From NCBI RefSeq assembly GCF_020035535.1, contig NZ_CP083349.1:1488001-1552000 (forward strand): 64,000 nt of DNA. The letters are read 5' to 3'. Source of the DNA: Ensifer adhaerens (lineage in GTDB: Bacteria > Pseudomonadota > Alphaproteobacteria > Rhizobiales > Rhizobiaceae). The first letter of the stretch is position 1. Every line of letters starts with the position of its first letter. Below the pieces are notes generated by a model. That model was not told the origin of the DNA, did no database searches, and saw only the letters and a list, made by a program, of their open reading frames with translations. Positions 29,736 to 38,467 of this stretch are shown in pieces. The translations under genes were made by a program, and so were the position numbers.

Positions 29736-30983
29736 ATGCCAAACGCCAACCTTCTTCTCTTCGTCGGCGAGGCGCTGGTCTACGTTACGGCGATGATCGG
29801 GCTGCTGCATCTTCGCGCCCGGCTGGGGCTTGGCGTCTTCGTCGCCGCGCTCGGCGTCATGCATTTCATCGAGACCTATCTCGCCGCAGTTTTCTATGTG
29901 CAACTGCCGTTCGGCGTGATCTCGCCAGGCTCTGCCGTGCTTTTCTCCGGCAAGCTGATGATGATCCTGCTGCTCTATGTCAAAGAGGACGCGGCGACCG
30001 TTCGCCAGCCGATCTACGGCCTGCTCGCCGGCAACTTCCTCACGGTCGCGCTCAGCCTTCTGCTGCGCCAGCACGACACCGTTTCGATCGTTGCGGAGCG
30101 ATCCGCAGACCTCGCCTTCATCGATGAGATGGGCTGGCTGATGGTCTGGGGGACGACGATCCTCTATTTCGATTCGCTGATGATCATCCTGCTTTACGAA
30201 CGCCTGGGCCGTTGGCTGCGGCGCTTCGTGACCATCCGTTTCCTTGTCTGCGGTATCGTGGTGCTTACATTCGATCAGGCGGCCTTCTATGCGGCACTGC
30301 GCTGGTGGAACGGCGCGCCGGCCGAAGTGTTCTGGGGCGGCTGGATGGCGAAGATGCTGGCAGCACCCTTCTATGCCGTGGCCGTCGGCCTTTATCTCAA
30401 CCTTTCGCGTCACCCGTCGCTGGCAATGTCGGACCGGCCGCTTGGCGATATCTTCAACACGCTGACCTTCCGCGAACGCTACGAGGACCTGCTGTCGCGC
30501 TCCGGGCAGGATACGCTGACGGGCTCGCTCGACCGCAGCCGGTTCGAGGTCGAAGCGCCGGAAATGCTGCGTGCGGCGAGCGCCGACAATGCGGCCGTGA
30601 CGCTGATGATCATCGACGTCGATCATTTCAAGGGCGTCAACGACCGCTTCGGCCACCAGGAGGGCGACCGCGTGCTGCAGCGGCTGGTCGAAACGGTGAA
30701 GTCGAAGCTGCGTCCGGTCGACCGGCTGTTTCGCTATGGCGGCGAGGAGTTCGTGATCCTCTGCCCGGCCATGGTCCACGGCGATGCCTTGCGGCGCGCG
30801 GACGAGATTCGCATTGCCGTGTCGGATCTCGTCTCGACGCCGGACGGACGGCCGGTGACGGCAAGCATCGGCCTGTCGTCGACGCCGGACGACGGCGCGG
30901 CGGTCGAGAACCTGTTGTCGGAGGCCGACCTTCGGCTCTACGCCGCCAAGGGGCGCGGCCGCAATTGCGTCGTCGGACGCTAG
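29736..30983 (+). CDS. Membrane-anchored diguanylate cyclase (GGDEF)
   Basis: The 415-residue product has an N-terminal membrane region of about seven spans (residues about 5-220) of unrecognised sensory type, a short linker helix, and a C-terminal GGDEF domain. The active-site loop is YGGEEFVIL near residue 335. An intact RPVD inhibitory I-site lies five residues ahead of it, so it should make c-di-GMP and be feedback-inhibited. No EAL domain is present. It is a single gene, convergent with an Lrp-type regulator. Confidence 0.92.
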   Translation: MPNANLLLFVGEALVYVTAMIGLLHLRARLGLGVFVAALGVMHFIETYLAAVFYVQLPFGVISPGSAVLFSGKLMMILLLYVKEDAATVRQPIYGLLAGNFLTVALSLLLRQHDTVSIVAERSADLAFIDEMGWLMVWGTTILYFDSLMIILLYERLGRWLRRFVTIRFLVCGIVVLTFDQAAFYAALRWWNGAPAEVFWGGWMAKMLAAPFYAVAVGLYLNLSRHPSLAMSDRPLGDIFNTLTFRERYEDLLSRSGQDTLTGSLDRSRFEVEAPEMLRAASADNAAVTLMIIDVDHFKGVNDRFGHQEGDRVLQRLVETVKSKLRPVDRLFRYGGEEFVILCPAMVHGDALRRADEIRIAVSDLVSTPDGRPVTASIGLSSTPDDGAAVENLLSEADLRLYAAKGRGRNCVVGR

Positions 30984-30998
30984 GCCGATTCCATTCGC

Positions 30999-31460
30999 TC
31001 AAATGCCGACATTCGGCCGGTCGATTACTTCGCGCAGCGAGAAGCTGGAATTGATCTTGACCACATGCGGCAGGGCCGAGAGCCAGTCGCGGTGGATACG
31101 CTCGTAGTCCTGCAGGTCCTTGGCCGCGACGCGAAGGATGTAGTCGTACTCGCCTGACATCAGGTAGCAGACGAGCACGTTCGGGCAGAGTTTCACAGCC
31201 GCTTCGAACTCCGCGAGCGTCTTGGCGAACTGGCCTGATAGCGAAATATGCACGATCACCATGATCTGGTAGTCGAGCGCCTTGTGCGCGATGCGGGCAT
31301 GGTAACCGGCGATCGTTCCCGATTTCTCCAGGATGTCGACCCGTCGCGAACAGGCGGAAGGCGAGAGTCCGACCTTCGCCGCGAGGTCGGCATTCGAGAT
31401 CCGACCGTTTTGCTGAAGTATGCGCAGAATCGCATGATCGATGGCATCAAGTTCGCTCAT
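30999..31460 (-). CDS. Lrp/AsnC-family transcriptional regulator (probable ald regulator)
   Basis: The 153-residue protein has an N-terminal winged HTH (AILRILQQNGRISNADLAAKVGLSPSACSRRVDIL, read in parts) and a C-terminal RAM ligand-binding domain ending LREVIDRPNVGI. It is divergent from ald, 157 bp away. The AldR/PutR type of arrangement suggests it senses alanine or another amino acid and controls ald. That target is inference from position. Confidence 0.92.
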   Translation of the reverse strand: MSELDAIDHAILRILQQNGRISNADLAAKVGLSPSACSRRVDILEKSGTIAGYHARIAHKALDYQIMVIVHISLSGQFAKTLAEFEAAVKLCPNVLVCYLMSGEYDYILRVAAKDLQDYERIHRDWLSALPHVVKINSSFSLREVIDRPNVGI

Positions 31461-31617
31461 TCGTTATTTCCGCCAATCATGCATCCCTCCACGCAATATT
31501 CTTCGAAATCAATGCGCCTTGGGATTCGTCTTTGCAAGGACATTCGAAAGACGGCGTGTTTTGCTGAATGCCTCGTCAAAAGTGGCGCAAAGCCCATAAC
31601 AGGAGAGGAACGCAAGG

Positions 31618-32736
31618 ATGCGTGTCGGTTGCCCGAAGGAAATCAAAAACCATGAATATCGAGTTGGCCTGACGCCCGGCTCGGTGCGTGAATATGTTGC
31701 CCATGGCCACGAGGTGATCGTGGAAACCAAGGCCGGGGCAGGGATCGGCGCGGATGACGATGCTTACCGTGCCGCTGGCGCGAAGATTGTCGCGACGGCA
31801 AAGGACGTGTTCGAAAAGTCGGACATGATCGTCAAGGTCAAGGAGCCGCAGCCCTCCGAATGGGTGCAACTCCGCGAAGGCCAAATTCTCTATACCTATC
31901 TCCATCTTGCGCCCGATCCGGAACAGACCAAGGGTCTGCTCAATTCCGGCGTCACGGCGATCGCCTATGAAACCGTCACCGACGACCGCGGTGGGTTGCC
32001 GCTGTTGGCTCCGATGTCCGAGGTTGCCGGACGCCTGGCGATCCAGGCAGGCGCAACCTCACTGCAGAAGGCCAATGGCGGCCGCGGCATCCTGCTCGGC
32101 GGCGTGCCGGGCGTGCTGCCGGCGAAGGTGACTGTGATCGGCGGTGGCGTCGTCGGTCTGCATGCCGCACGCATGGCGGCAGGTCTCGGCGCCGACGTCT
32201 CCATTATCGATCGCTCGATCCCGCGCCTGCGCCAGCTCGACGATCTCTTTGCCGGTCGGGTGCATACACGCTACTCGACCATCGATGCGCTGGAAGAGGA
32301 AGTCTTTTCCGCCGATCTGGTGATCGGCGCAGTCCTCATCCCCGGTGCTGCGGCACCGAAGCTCGTGACCCGCGAAATGCTGACCGGCATGAAGAAGGGA
32401 GCGGTCATCGTTGACGTCGCCATCGACCAGGGCGGCTGCTTTGAAACGTCCCATGCGACGACGCACTCCGACCCGACCTACGAGGTCGACGGCATCGTGC
32501 ACTATTGCGTTGCGAACATGCCGGGCGCTGTGCCGGTGACGTCGGCGCATGCGCTGAACAACGCCACGCTTCACTATGGCCTGCAACTCGCCGACAAGGG
32601 CCTGAAGGCAATCGCTGAGGACCGCCACCTGCGCGCCGGCCTCAATGTTCATCGCGGCCGCGTCACCAATGCGCCGGTCGCCGAAGCGCTCGGCTACGAT
32701 GCCTACGCGCCCGAGGCCGTCCTGAGCGTCGCCTGA
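31618..32736 (+). CDS. ald: Alanine dehydrogenase
   Basis: Ald interconverts L-alanine with pyruvate and ammonia using NAD. The 372-residue product starts MRVGCPKEIKNHEYRVGLTP. It has the catalytic Lys in IVKVKEPQPSEW near residue 75 and the NAD-binding VTVIGGGVVGLHAARMAAGLGA near 170. The DVAIDQGGCFETS and HYCVANMPGAVPVTSAHALN blocks also match. In rhizobia it supports alanine catabolism and contributes in bacteroids. The divergent Lrp-type gene is the likely regulator. Confidence 0.97.
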   Translation: MRVGCPKEIKNHEYRVGLTPGSVREYVAHGHEVIVETKAGAGIGADDDAYRAAGAKIVATAKDVFEKSDMIVKVKEPQPSEWVQLREGQILYTYLHLAPDPEQTKGLLNSGVTAIAYETVTDDRGGLPLLAPMSEVAGRLAIQAGATSLQKANGGRGILLGGVPGVLPAKVTVIGGGVVGLHAARMAAGLGADVSIIDRSIPRLRQLDDLFAGRVHTRYSTIDALEEEVFSADLVIGAVLIPGAAAPKLVTREMLTGMKKGAVIVDVAIDQGGCFETSHATTHSDPTYEVDGIVHYCVANMPGAVPVTSAHALNNATLHYGLQLADKGLKAIAEDRHLRAGLNVHRGRVTNAPVAEALGYDAYAPEAVLSVA

Positions 32737-32749
32737 CGATTGATCCTTT

Positions 32750-32777
32750 CGGCCCGGCAGCGATGCCGGGCCGATTT
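32750..32777 (+). terminator. Intrinsic terminator after ald
   Basis: The perfect 10-bp stem CGGCCCGGCA / TGCCGGGCCG with a GCGA tetraloop is followed by ATTTC. It lies between convergent ald and a DUF1203 gene. The short T-run makes it only moderately strong. Confidence 0.72.
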
Positions 32778-32781
32778 CACG

Positions 32782-33249
32782 TCAGCGCATTTCGATCCGG
32801 CACTGGTAGCAATTGTTCTTGGCTGAACGCACATGCACGGACGAAACGTCCGGTCGCGCCAGCAGTTCTTCCGCCCGCGCTTGCAGTTTTTCCGTCGGAA
32901 CGACACCGCCGGTCCCGTAGACGATCCGTTCGTTCTCGCCATAACCGCGCAACAGATAGCTGACACTCGAGGCCAGGATCGGTGGAAGCGCGTTGCCGTC
33001 ATGCGCCGGGCATTCTTCGGCATGCATGAACACCGGGCCGGTCTCGGCATAAGGCTGCAACGAGGAAAACGGCCGCAGCGCAAAGATCAGATAGGGCTCG
33101 CCGCCTCCGACATTGCGCAGGCAATGCCGACAGGGAACGCCATCCCCATCGGAAATCTCCCGTTCCGGCGGGTTGCCATAGGCATCTGGCCCGCCTTCTC
33201 TCATCCGGCGGGCTTCATCGTCGGACATGGGAATGTAGCGCAACGGCAT
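32782..33249 (-). CDS. DUF1203-family protein
   Basis: The 155-residue product has the DUF1203 landmarks: PCRHCLRNVGGGEPYLIFALRPF with a Cys pair, GPVFMHAEECPAH, and the ending KNNCYQCRIEMR with another Cys pair. The paired cysteines and conserved His suggest a metal or redox-linked role, but no function is established for the family. It stands alone. Confidence 0.88.
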   Translation of the reverse strand: MPLRYIPMSDDEARRMREGGPDAYGNPPEREISDGDGVPCRHCLRNVGGGEPYLIFALRPFSSLQPYAETGPVFMHAEECPAHDGNALPPILASSVSYLLRGYGENERIVYGTGGVVPTEKLQARAEELLARPDVSSVHVRSAKNNCYQCRIEMR

Positions 33250-33334
33250 GGTGTATCTCCTTGATCGGCTTGAATTCAGGAGAGTGCACCTGCCGCGATC
33301 ATCAAGACACCCGGAACTTGCCGGATGGTGTTCG

Positions 33335-33898
33335 TCAGAGATTTTTTGCGAGCGCGAGCAGTTCGTCGTCGGTCAGAGGCTCGACCGTGGTCTCGCGGGT
33401 GGCGACCGGCGAGAAGCCGAATTGCTGGTAGAGCTGGAGCGCGCGCGGGTGGTCGAGATTGTTGGTCGTGACCGTCAGCTTGCTTGGATTCAGCGCCCAG
33501 GCGGCAAAAAGTGTCTGGAGCAGGAACCACTTGCCGAGGCCAAGGCCGAGTGCATGTTCCATCAGGCCGAAATGGACAAGCTCGACGACGTCGTCTTCGC
33601 CCTGATGCAGCTCGAAGAAGCCGGCCGGTGCGCCGTTCACATAAAGCACCGTGACGCTCGTCCGCTTGTCGGCGAGCGCCGCGGCAAGATCCTCGTCGCT
33701 CATCCGCAGCCGCTCGGTCCAGTGCCAGCGGCGGCCGACACGCAGATACAGAAAGCGGTAGTAGCTGAGCGGAATGTCCGAGACGCGCAGGATCGCGGTC
33801 TGGATATTGACCGGCATCGGCAGGCTCTGCTTCGGCGGCGCCGTCATTTCGAGTTCGGTTACGTGCACTGTCAGGGAGGCGAGCTTCGGCGAGCGCAT
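33335..33898 (-). CDS. GNAT-family N-acetyltransferase
   Basis: The 187-residue product has acetyltransferase features: FFELHQGEDDVVELVHFGLMEHALGLGLGKWFL (read in parts), with the CoA-binding Gly-Leu-Gly loop near residue 125, and ALQLYQQFGFSPV at the C-terminus. It follows sseA after four bases in the same direction, making it the last gene of the cysK-alaX-sseA operon. The substrate is not known. Confidence 0.87.
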   Translation of the reverse strand: MRSPKLASLTVHVTELEMTAPPKQSLPMPVNIQTAILRVSDIPLSYYRFLYLRVGRRWHWTERLRMSDEDLAAALADKRTSVTVLYVNGAPAGFFELHQGEDDVVELVHFGLMEHALGLGLGKWFLLQTLFAAWALNPSKLTVTTNNLDHPRALQLYQQFGFSPVATRETTVEPLTDDELLALAKNL

Positions 33899-33902
33899 GA
33901 TA

Positions 33903-34757
33903 TCACTCTCGACCGGTCACGATCGCCGTGTCTGAGCGGCCACCCCATTCAGACCAGGAGCCGTCATAGAGCGTGTTCTCCGTATGGCCGAGCGATTGCA
34001 GCGCCAGGGTGATGATGGCAGCGGTGACGCCCGAGCCGCAGGTCGTGACCACCGGTTTCGCAAGGTCGACGCCGGCGTCGGCGAACATCTGACGGAGGCT
34101 CGCGAGATCCCTAAATTTTCCGTTCTCTGAAAAGGTGCCGGACGGGAGGCTATGGGCGCCGGGCATATGGCCAGACCGCATACCGGCGCGCGGCTCTGGT
34201 TCTTCGGCGTAGAAACGTCCGGCGCCGCGGGCGTCGGCGATCTGGATCGAGCCATCCGCAACGATTTCCGTCATCCGCGCGAAGGAGGTCACGGCCGCCG
34301 GATTGAAATGGGCATTGAACGTCGCCGGCTTGGGTGAGGGCACCTCGGTGGTGACGGGGCGGCCTTCTTTGTTCCAGCCGTCCATGCCGCCGTCGAGTAC
34401 GTAGACGTCTTTGGCACCCATGATGCGCAGCATCCACCAGACGCGCGGCGCGGTCATAATGCCGGGACCGTCATAGACGACGATCGTGTCCTTTTCGCTG
34501 ACGCCCAGTGTGCCGACTGCCGAGGCGAAGGCTTCAGGCGAGGGCAGCGTGTGGGGCAGGCCGCTCGTGTGGTCGGCAATAACGTCCTGATCGAAAAACA
34601 CCGCGCCGGGAATGTGTCCGGCATCGTATTCCGCCTTCGGGTTGCGGTTCTGCGCGGGCAGGTACCAGGCAGCGTCCAGGATCCGGATCGAGGGATCGCC
34701 AAGGCGCTCCTGCAGCCAATCGGCGGAAACGACAAAGGCGCTTTTGTTGTTGGTCAC
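33903..34757 (-). CDS. sseA: 3-mercaptopyruvate sulfurtransferase
   Basis: This enzyme transfers sulfur from 3-mercaptopyruvate to acceptors, yielding pyruvate. The 284-residue protein has two rhodanese domains. The active-site loop CGSGVTAAI near residue 238 has the CG[S/G]GV pattern of mercaptopyruvate rather than thiosulfate sulfurtransferases. Other blocks are RILDAAWYLPAQNRNP, GHIPGAVFFDQD and RSGHMPGAHSLPSG. It lies in an operon with cysteine synthase, consistent with cysteine sulfur metabolism. Confidence 0.93.
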   Translation of the reverse strand: MTNNKSAFVVSADWLQERLGDPSIRILDAAWYLPAQNRNPKAEYDAGHIPGAVFFDQDVIADHTSGLPHTLPSPEAFASAVGTLGVSEKDTIVVYDGPGIMTAPRVWWMLRIMGAKDVYVLDGGMDGWNKEGRPVTTEVPSPKPATFNAHFNPAAVTSFARMTEIVADGSIQIADARGAGRFYAEEPEPRAGMRSGHMPGAHSLPSGTFSENGKFRDLASLRQMFADAGVDLAKPVVTTCGSGVTAAIITLALQSLGHTENTLYDGSWSEWGGRSDTAIVTGRE

Positions 34758-34773
34758 GGTCGCAACTCCCTAC

Positions 34774-35523
34774 TCAAACTGATGCGCGATCTTCGGGCGT
34801 GCCGAAGCGGATACGGAACCTACGGTTTTCCTTGCCCTTCTTCTCGATCTTGGCGATGTGGATGGCGCCGACTTCCTGCGTTTCCGACACATGTGTGCCA
34901 CCGCAGGGCTGGCTATCGATCGCCGAATTCTCGCCGATGCAGACAAGGCTGACGCGCCCTAAACCCATTGGGGGGCGCACATTCTTCGATTTGACGATGC
35001 CAGGGTTGGCGGCGAGTTCGTCGTCGGTGATCCACTGGACGTAGACGGGGTGATTTTCTTCGACGAGCTTCATCAGCGCCGCGGTGACGTCGTCCCTGTC
35101 GATCGTCTCGCTCATGTCGAAATCGACACGGCTCTCGTCCTCGCCGACCGAGGCTCCGGTAATCGGGAAGGGGCAGACGACCGAAAGCAGATGGCAGGCG
35201 GTGTGCATGCGCATCAGGCGATAGCGGCGCGGCCAGTCGATGTGAAGTACGAGTTTCTCGCCAATATCCGGTACCGGCTGTCCTTCAGCCGGCACATGGA
35301 CGATGATGTCCTTGGTCGCGCCATGGCGCGCGACCGCGATGTCGATGCGGCTGCCGTCGGCGCGCTCCAGAAAACCGGTGTCGCCGGGCTGGCCGCCGGA
35401 CGTTGCGTAGAAGCAGGTCTGATCCAGTTCGATCCCGCCGTCCTCCAGAATTCCCGTCACGCTCGCTTCGCAGGTCGAGAGGTAGAAATCGTCACGGAAG
35501 AGGGCAGTCACGGTCCTGATCAT
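34774..35523 (-). CDS. AlaX-type alanyl-tRNA editing protein
   Basis: AlaX proteins are free-standing editing domains that hydrolyse Ser-tRNA(Ala) or Gly-tRNA(Ala). The 249-residue product carries the two zinc motifs: HTACH near residue 100 (HxxxH) and CGGTHVSET near residue 205 (CxxxH). It also has the N-terminal YATSGGQPGDTGFL block of the AlaRS editing core. The start at MIRTVTAL is chosen over one 12 codons upstream, which would overlap cysK. Only seven bases separate it from the cysK stop. Confidence 0.92.
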   Translation of the reverse strand: MIRTVTALFRDDFYLSTCEASVTGILEDGGIELDQTCFYATSGGQPGDTGFLERADGSRIDIAVARHGATKDIIVHVPAEGQPVPDIGEKLVLHIDWPRRYRLMRMHTACHLLSVVCPFPITGASVGEDESRVDFDMSETIDRDDVTAALMKLVEENHPVYVQWITDDELAANPGIVKSKNVRPPMGLGRVSLVCIGENSAIDSQPCGGTHVSETQEVGAIHIAKIEKKGKENRRFRIRFGTPEDRASV

Positions 35524-35530
35524 CGCATTC

Positions 35531-36571
35531 CTATCCCACTGATTCGTATGGCACGGCAATGTTGGAAGACGTCTTCAACCAGGCCGGCACAGGCAGCCCC
35601 TTGGAGGCCAGGAAGTCCGGGTTGAAGAGCTTCGACTGATAGCGGTTACCATAGTCGCAGAGGATCGTCACGATCGTATGTCCGGGACCGAGTTCCCTTG
35701 CGAGACGGACCGCACCGGCAATGTTGATGCCCGTCGAACCGCCGACGCAGATGCCTTCTTGCTCGATCAGGTCGAAGACATAGGGCACGGCTTCCGAATC
35801 CGGAATCTGGTAGGAGAAATCCGGGGTGAAGCCCTCGAGATTGACGGTAATGCGGCCCTGGCCGATTCCCTCTGTGATCGAGCTGCCCTCGGCCTTCAGT
35901 TCGCCATTGGTGTAGAAATTGTAGAGTGCGGCGCCTTGCGGATCTGCAAGGCCGATCTTGATAACCGGGTTCTTCGCCTTCAGTCCCTGCGCAACGCCGG
36001 CAAGCGTGCCGCCGGACCCGACTGCGCAGATGAAGCCATCGACCTTGCCATCCGTGTCGCGCCAGATCTCCGGCGCCGTGGTTTCTACATGCGCGTCGCG
36101 GTTGGCGACGTTGTCGAACTGATTCGCCCAGATAGCGCCGTTCGGCTCAGTCTTTGCCAGTTGCTCGGCAAGCCGGCCGGAGATCTTCACGTAGTTGTTG
36201 GGGTTCTTGTAGGGAACGGCCGGCACTTCGACCAGTTCGGCACCAAGCAGCCGCAAGGCGTCCTTCTTTTCCTGGCTCTGGGTTTCCGGGATGACGATGA
36301 CGGTGCGGTAGCCGAGCGCCTGACCGACGAGCGCAAGGCCAATGCCGGTGTTGCCGGCCGTGCCCTCGACGATGACGCCACCGGGGCGCAACTGTCCGGT
36401 TTTTTCCGCATGCCGGATGATCGACAGCGCGGCGCGATCCTTGACCGATTGCCCCGGGTTCAGAAACTCGGCCTTGCCGAGGATCGTGCAGCCCGTGGCC
36501 TCCGATACGGCCTTCAGCCGAATCAGGGGTGTGTTGCCGATCGCTTCGAGGACGGACGGTAGAATGGCCAT
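35531..36571 (-). CDS. cysK: Cysteine synthase A
   Basis: This PLP enzyme makes cysteine from O-acetylserine and sulfide. The 346-residue product has the PLP-lysine segment NPGQSVKDRAALSI near residue 43, the substrate loop EGTAGNTGIGLALV, and GSGGTLAGVAQGLK for phosphate binding. It is about 20-30 residues longer than classical CysK at the C-terminus. The ATG at MAILPSVLEAIGNTPL is chosen because upstream sequence is not family-like. It is first in an operon with the editing protein, sseA and a GNAT gene. Confidence 0.93.
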   Translation of the reverse strand: MAILPSVLEAIGNTPLIRLKAVSEATGCTILGKAEFLNPGQSVKDRAALSIIRHAEKTGQLRPGGVIVEGTAGNTGIGLALVGQALGYRTVIVIPETQSQEKKDALRLLGAELVEVPAVPYKNPNNYVKISGRLAEQLAKTEPNGAIWANQFDNVANRDAHVETTAPEIWRDTDGKVDGFICAVGSGGTLAGVAQGLKAKNPVIKIGLADPQGAALYNFYTNGELKAEGSSITEGIGQGRITVNLEGFTPDFSYQIPDSEAVPYVFDLIEQEGICVGGSTGINIAGAVRLARELGPGHTIVTILCDYGNRYQSKLFNPDFLASKGLPVPAWLKTSSNIAVPYESVG

Positions 36572-36875
36572 TTTCAGAACCTCGTGTTTGAGGACAGGCG
36601 CCGGAACAGGGCGGCGAGTACCAGGGAAAGACGAACGGCGACTGACGAAAATCAACAACGATCCCGGACCGCCGAAATGTTGGCGTGTTTTCGGCTCAGC
36701 CTGCACTTCAGGCAAGAAATAGCGTTTCGCCGCCGCTCTGTCCCGAACAAAAATCGTCTCCAAGGCATGTGGGGCTCAGCGGCAACGAAGCGTTGCCGCG
36801 ATGAAGGGCCGGGCAAGTCTTTTCGCCCACAAGGAGATGCGTGCGTGTTTCCCGGCGCGTGCCGAGGAGTGAGTG
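36572..36875. other. Divergent promoter region of cysK and an SDR gene
   Basis: No gene or strong repeat is visible in these 304 bp. It must carry the cysK operon promoter on the minus strand and the SDR promoter on the plus strand. I find no recognisable riboswitch or operator. Confidence 0.5.
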
Positions 36876-37715
36876 ATGAGTATTCAGTCTGCGCAATCCG
36901 AAAATAAACTGGCTTGGGTTACCGGCGCGAGCGTCGGCGTCGGCCGGGCCTTGGCGCTCAAGTTGGTGCGCGAGGGCTATTCGGTGGTCGTCACCGCCAG
37001 AAGCCACGAAAAGCTGGTGGACCTGCAGCACGAGGCAGCAGGCGAGGGAAGGATCACGGTTCTCGACGGCGACGTCACCGACCCGAAAGACATGGAGCGG
37101 GTGTTGGCGGCGATCGAGTACGACCATGGCCACTTGTCGCTGGTGATCCTCAATGCCGGAGTGGCCGTCCCGGTGCGGGGCGATGACCTTCATCGCGAAG
37201 CCTTCGAAAAGAGTTTTGCGGTCAATCTCAATGGGGTTGTCAACTGCCTGCTGCCTGCCGTCACGCACATGAAGGCGCAGGGCTTCGGCCACATCGCCAT
37301 CGTGTCTTCCGTCGCCGGCTATGGCGGGCTGCCCACCAGCGCCGCCTACGGCGCTTCAAAGGCCGCGCTGATCAACATGGCCGAGAGCCTGAAGTTCGAT
37401 CTCGACCGGATCGGCATCCGCCTGCAGATCATCTGCCCCGGTTTCGTCGATACGCCCGGCACGGCGCGGATACGCTTCCCACGCCCGGCTCTCGTCAGTT
37501 CCGAGCAGGCGGCGGATCGCATCATTGCGGGTTTGAAGTCGCGGCGCTTTGAAATCAGCTTCCCGCGGCATTTCACCTACGCGGTGAAGCTTCTGCGTCT
37601 GCTGCCCTATAGTCTCTATTTCGCGCTTGTCCGGCGGCTGACGGGTGTCGTTGCCGAAGCAAGGGACGCGAAAAAGCATGCGGGCTCCGGCGAGCGCCGG
37701 CGTCAGGCGGTGTGA
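36876..37715 (+). CDS. Short-chain dehydrogenase/reductase
   Basis: The 279-residue product has the Rossmann motif TGASVGVGRALAL near residue 17, NAG in VILNAGVAVPV, and the catalytic Ser plus YxxxK pair (SSVAGYGGLPTSAAYGASKAAL). The C-terminus is hydrophobic (LLPYSLYFALVRRLTG), resembling 3-ketosphinganine-reductase-like SDRs that act on lipids at the membrane. That substrate is inference. The ATG is chosen with GAGGAG six bases upstream. Its 3' end overlaps the convergent SMR gene by 13 bp. Confidence 0.88.
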   Translation: MSIQSAQSENKLAWVTGASVGVGRALALKLVREGYSVVVTARSHEKLVDLQHEAAGEGRITVLDGDVTDPKDMERVLAAIEYDHGHLSLVILNAGVAVPVRGDDLHREAFEKSFAVNLNGVVNCLLPAVTHMKAQGFGHIAIVSSVAGYGGLPTSAAYGASKAALINMAESLKFDLDRIGIRLQIICPGFVDTPGTARIRFPRPALVSSEQAADRIIAGLKSRRFEISFPRHFTYAVKLLRLLPYSLYFALVRRLTGVVAEARDAKKHAGSGERRRQAV

Positions 37716-38029
37716 AGTACCAGCACGGCGCCGAAGATCAGGGCAAGTCCGACCCAGCCGATCGGTTTCAGCTTCTGCCCAAAGAGCAGCCGTCCGCAGA
37801 TGGCCGTTCCGAAGATGCCGGTTGCGCCAAGCACGGCATAGGCGATCGCGAGTTCCATGCCCTTGATCGCCTCGGCGAGGAGCGCGAAGGCGGCAAGCAC
37901 CAGCAGAATGGAAAGCGCGCCCCAGCCACGGCGGGCAAAGCCTTCCGATTTCGTCGAGGCCAGGTTGGCGGCAACATCGAGAATGCCTGCCATCACGGCG
38001 AGCGCGAAATAGATGCTAGGCGCGCTCAT
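37703..38029 (-). CDS. mdtI: SMR-family transporter subunit (MdtI-like)
   Basis: The 108-residue protein has four membrane spans and resembles MdtI: LDVAANLASTKSEGFARRGWG, LAEAIKGMELAIAYAVLGATG and the ending GWVGLALIFGAVLVLHTA. With MdtJ it should form a heterodimeric exporter for spermidine or other cations. The start MSAPSIYF lies 14 bp inside the upstream mdtJ-like gene. It has Asp rather than the usual Glu in the first helix (AGILDVAANL), which is worth noting because that acid carries the proton in SMR proteins. Confidence 0.85.
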   Translation of the reverse strand: MSAPSIYFALAVMAGILDVAANLASTKSEGFARRGWGALSILLVLAAFALLAEAIKGMELAIAYAVLGATGIFGTAICGRLLFGQKLKPIGWVGLALIFGAVLVLHTA

Positions 38030-38387
38030 TGGCTGCTCCTTCCGCCGCGGCTTCTTCCTCGTCGTGGCGCTCTCCCGCATTGACGAGCAGGATGCCGACG
38101 ATCGCCATCGAAAGCCCGAGAATCTCGCGTCCGGTCAGCACGTGACCGAAGACGAAGACAGAAACGAGCGTGATGATCGCGACGCCCGAACCCTCCCATA
38201 TCGCGTAGGCGACGCCGACGGAGATCGTCTTCACGGCCTTGGCAAGGAAGACGTAGGAGAGCGCGATCGAGACATACATGACGATGTGGCCGAGATAAGA
38301 GCCGCTTGAGGACGCGGCCTTCATCACCGTCAGGCCCACCACTTCGGTCGCGATGGCGAGCGCGAGGAAAAACCATGCAAGGCGCAT
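38016..38387 (-). CDS. mdtJ: SMR-family transporter subunit (MdtJ-like)
   Basis: The 123-residue product has four spans and the MdtJ pattern: WFFLALAIATEVVGLTVMKAAS with the essential membrane Glu near residue 14, LAKAVKTISVGVAYAIWEGSG, and a hydrophilic acidic tail (ERHDEEEAAAEGA). It overlaps the mdtI-like gene, giving co-translation of the two chains, as expected for a paired SMR pump. Confidence 0.87.
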   Translation of the reverse strand: MRLAWFFLALAIATEVVGLTVMKAASSSGSYLGHIVMYVSIALSYVFLAKAVKTISVGVAYAIWEGSGVAIITLVSVFVFGHVLTGREILGLSMAIVGILLVNAGERHDEEEAAAEGAANERA

Positions 38388-38467
38388 GCGGAACCTTCAA
38401 TTGAGAACTGGATAGACCGCCTCATAAGCGCTACGCGCGGCGCGGTAAAGACGCGCCAGTTGCGTTC

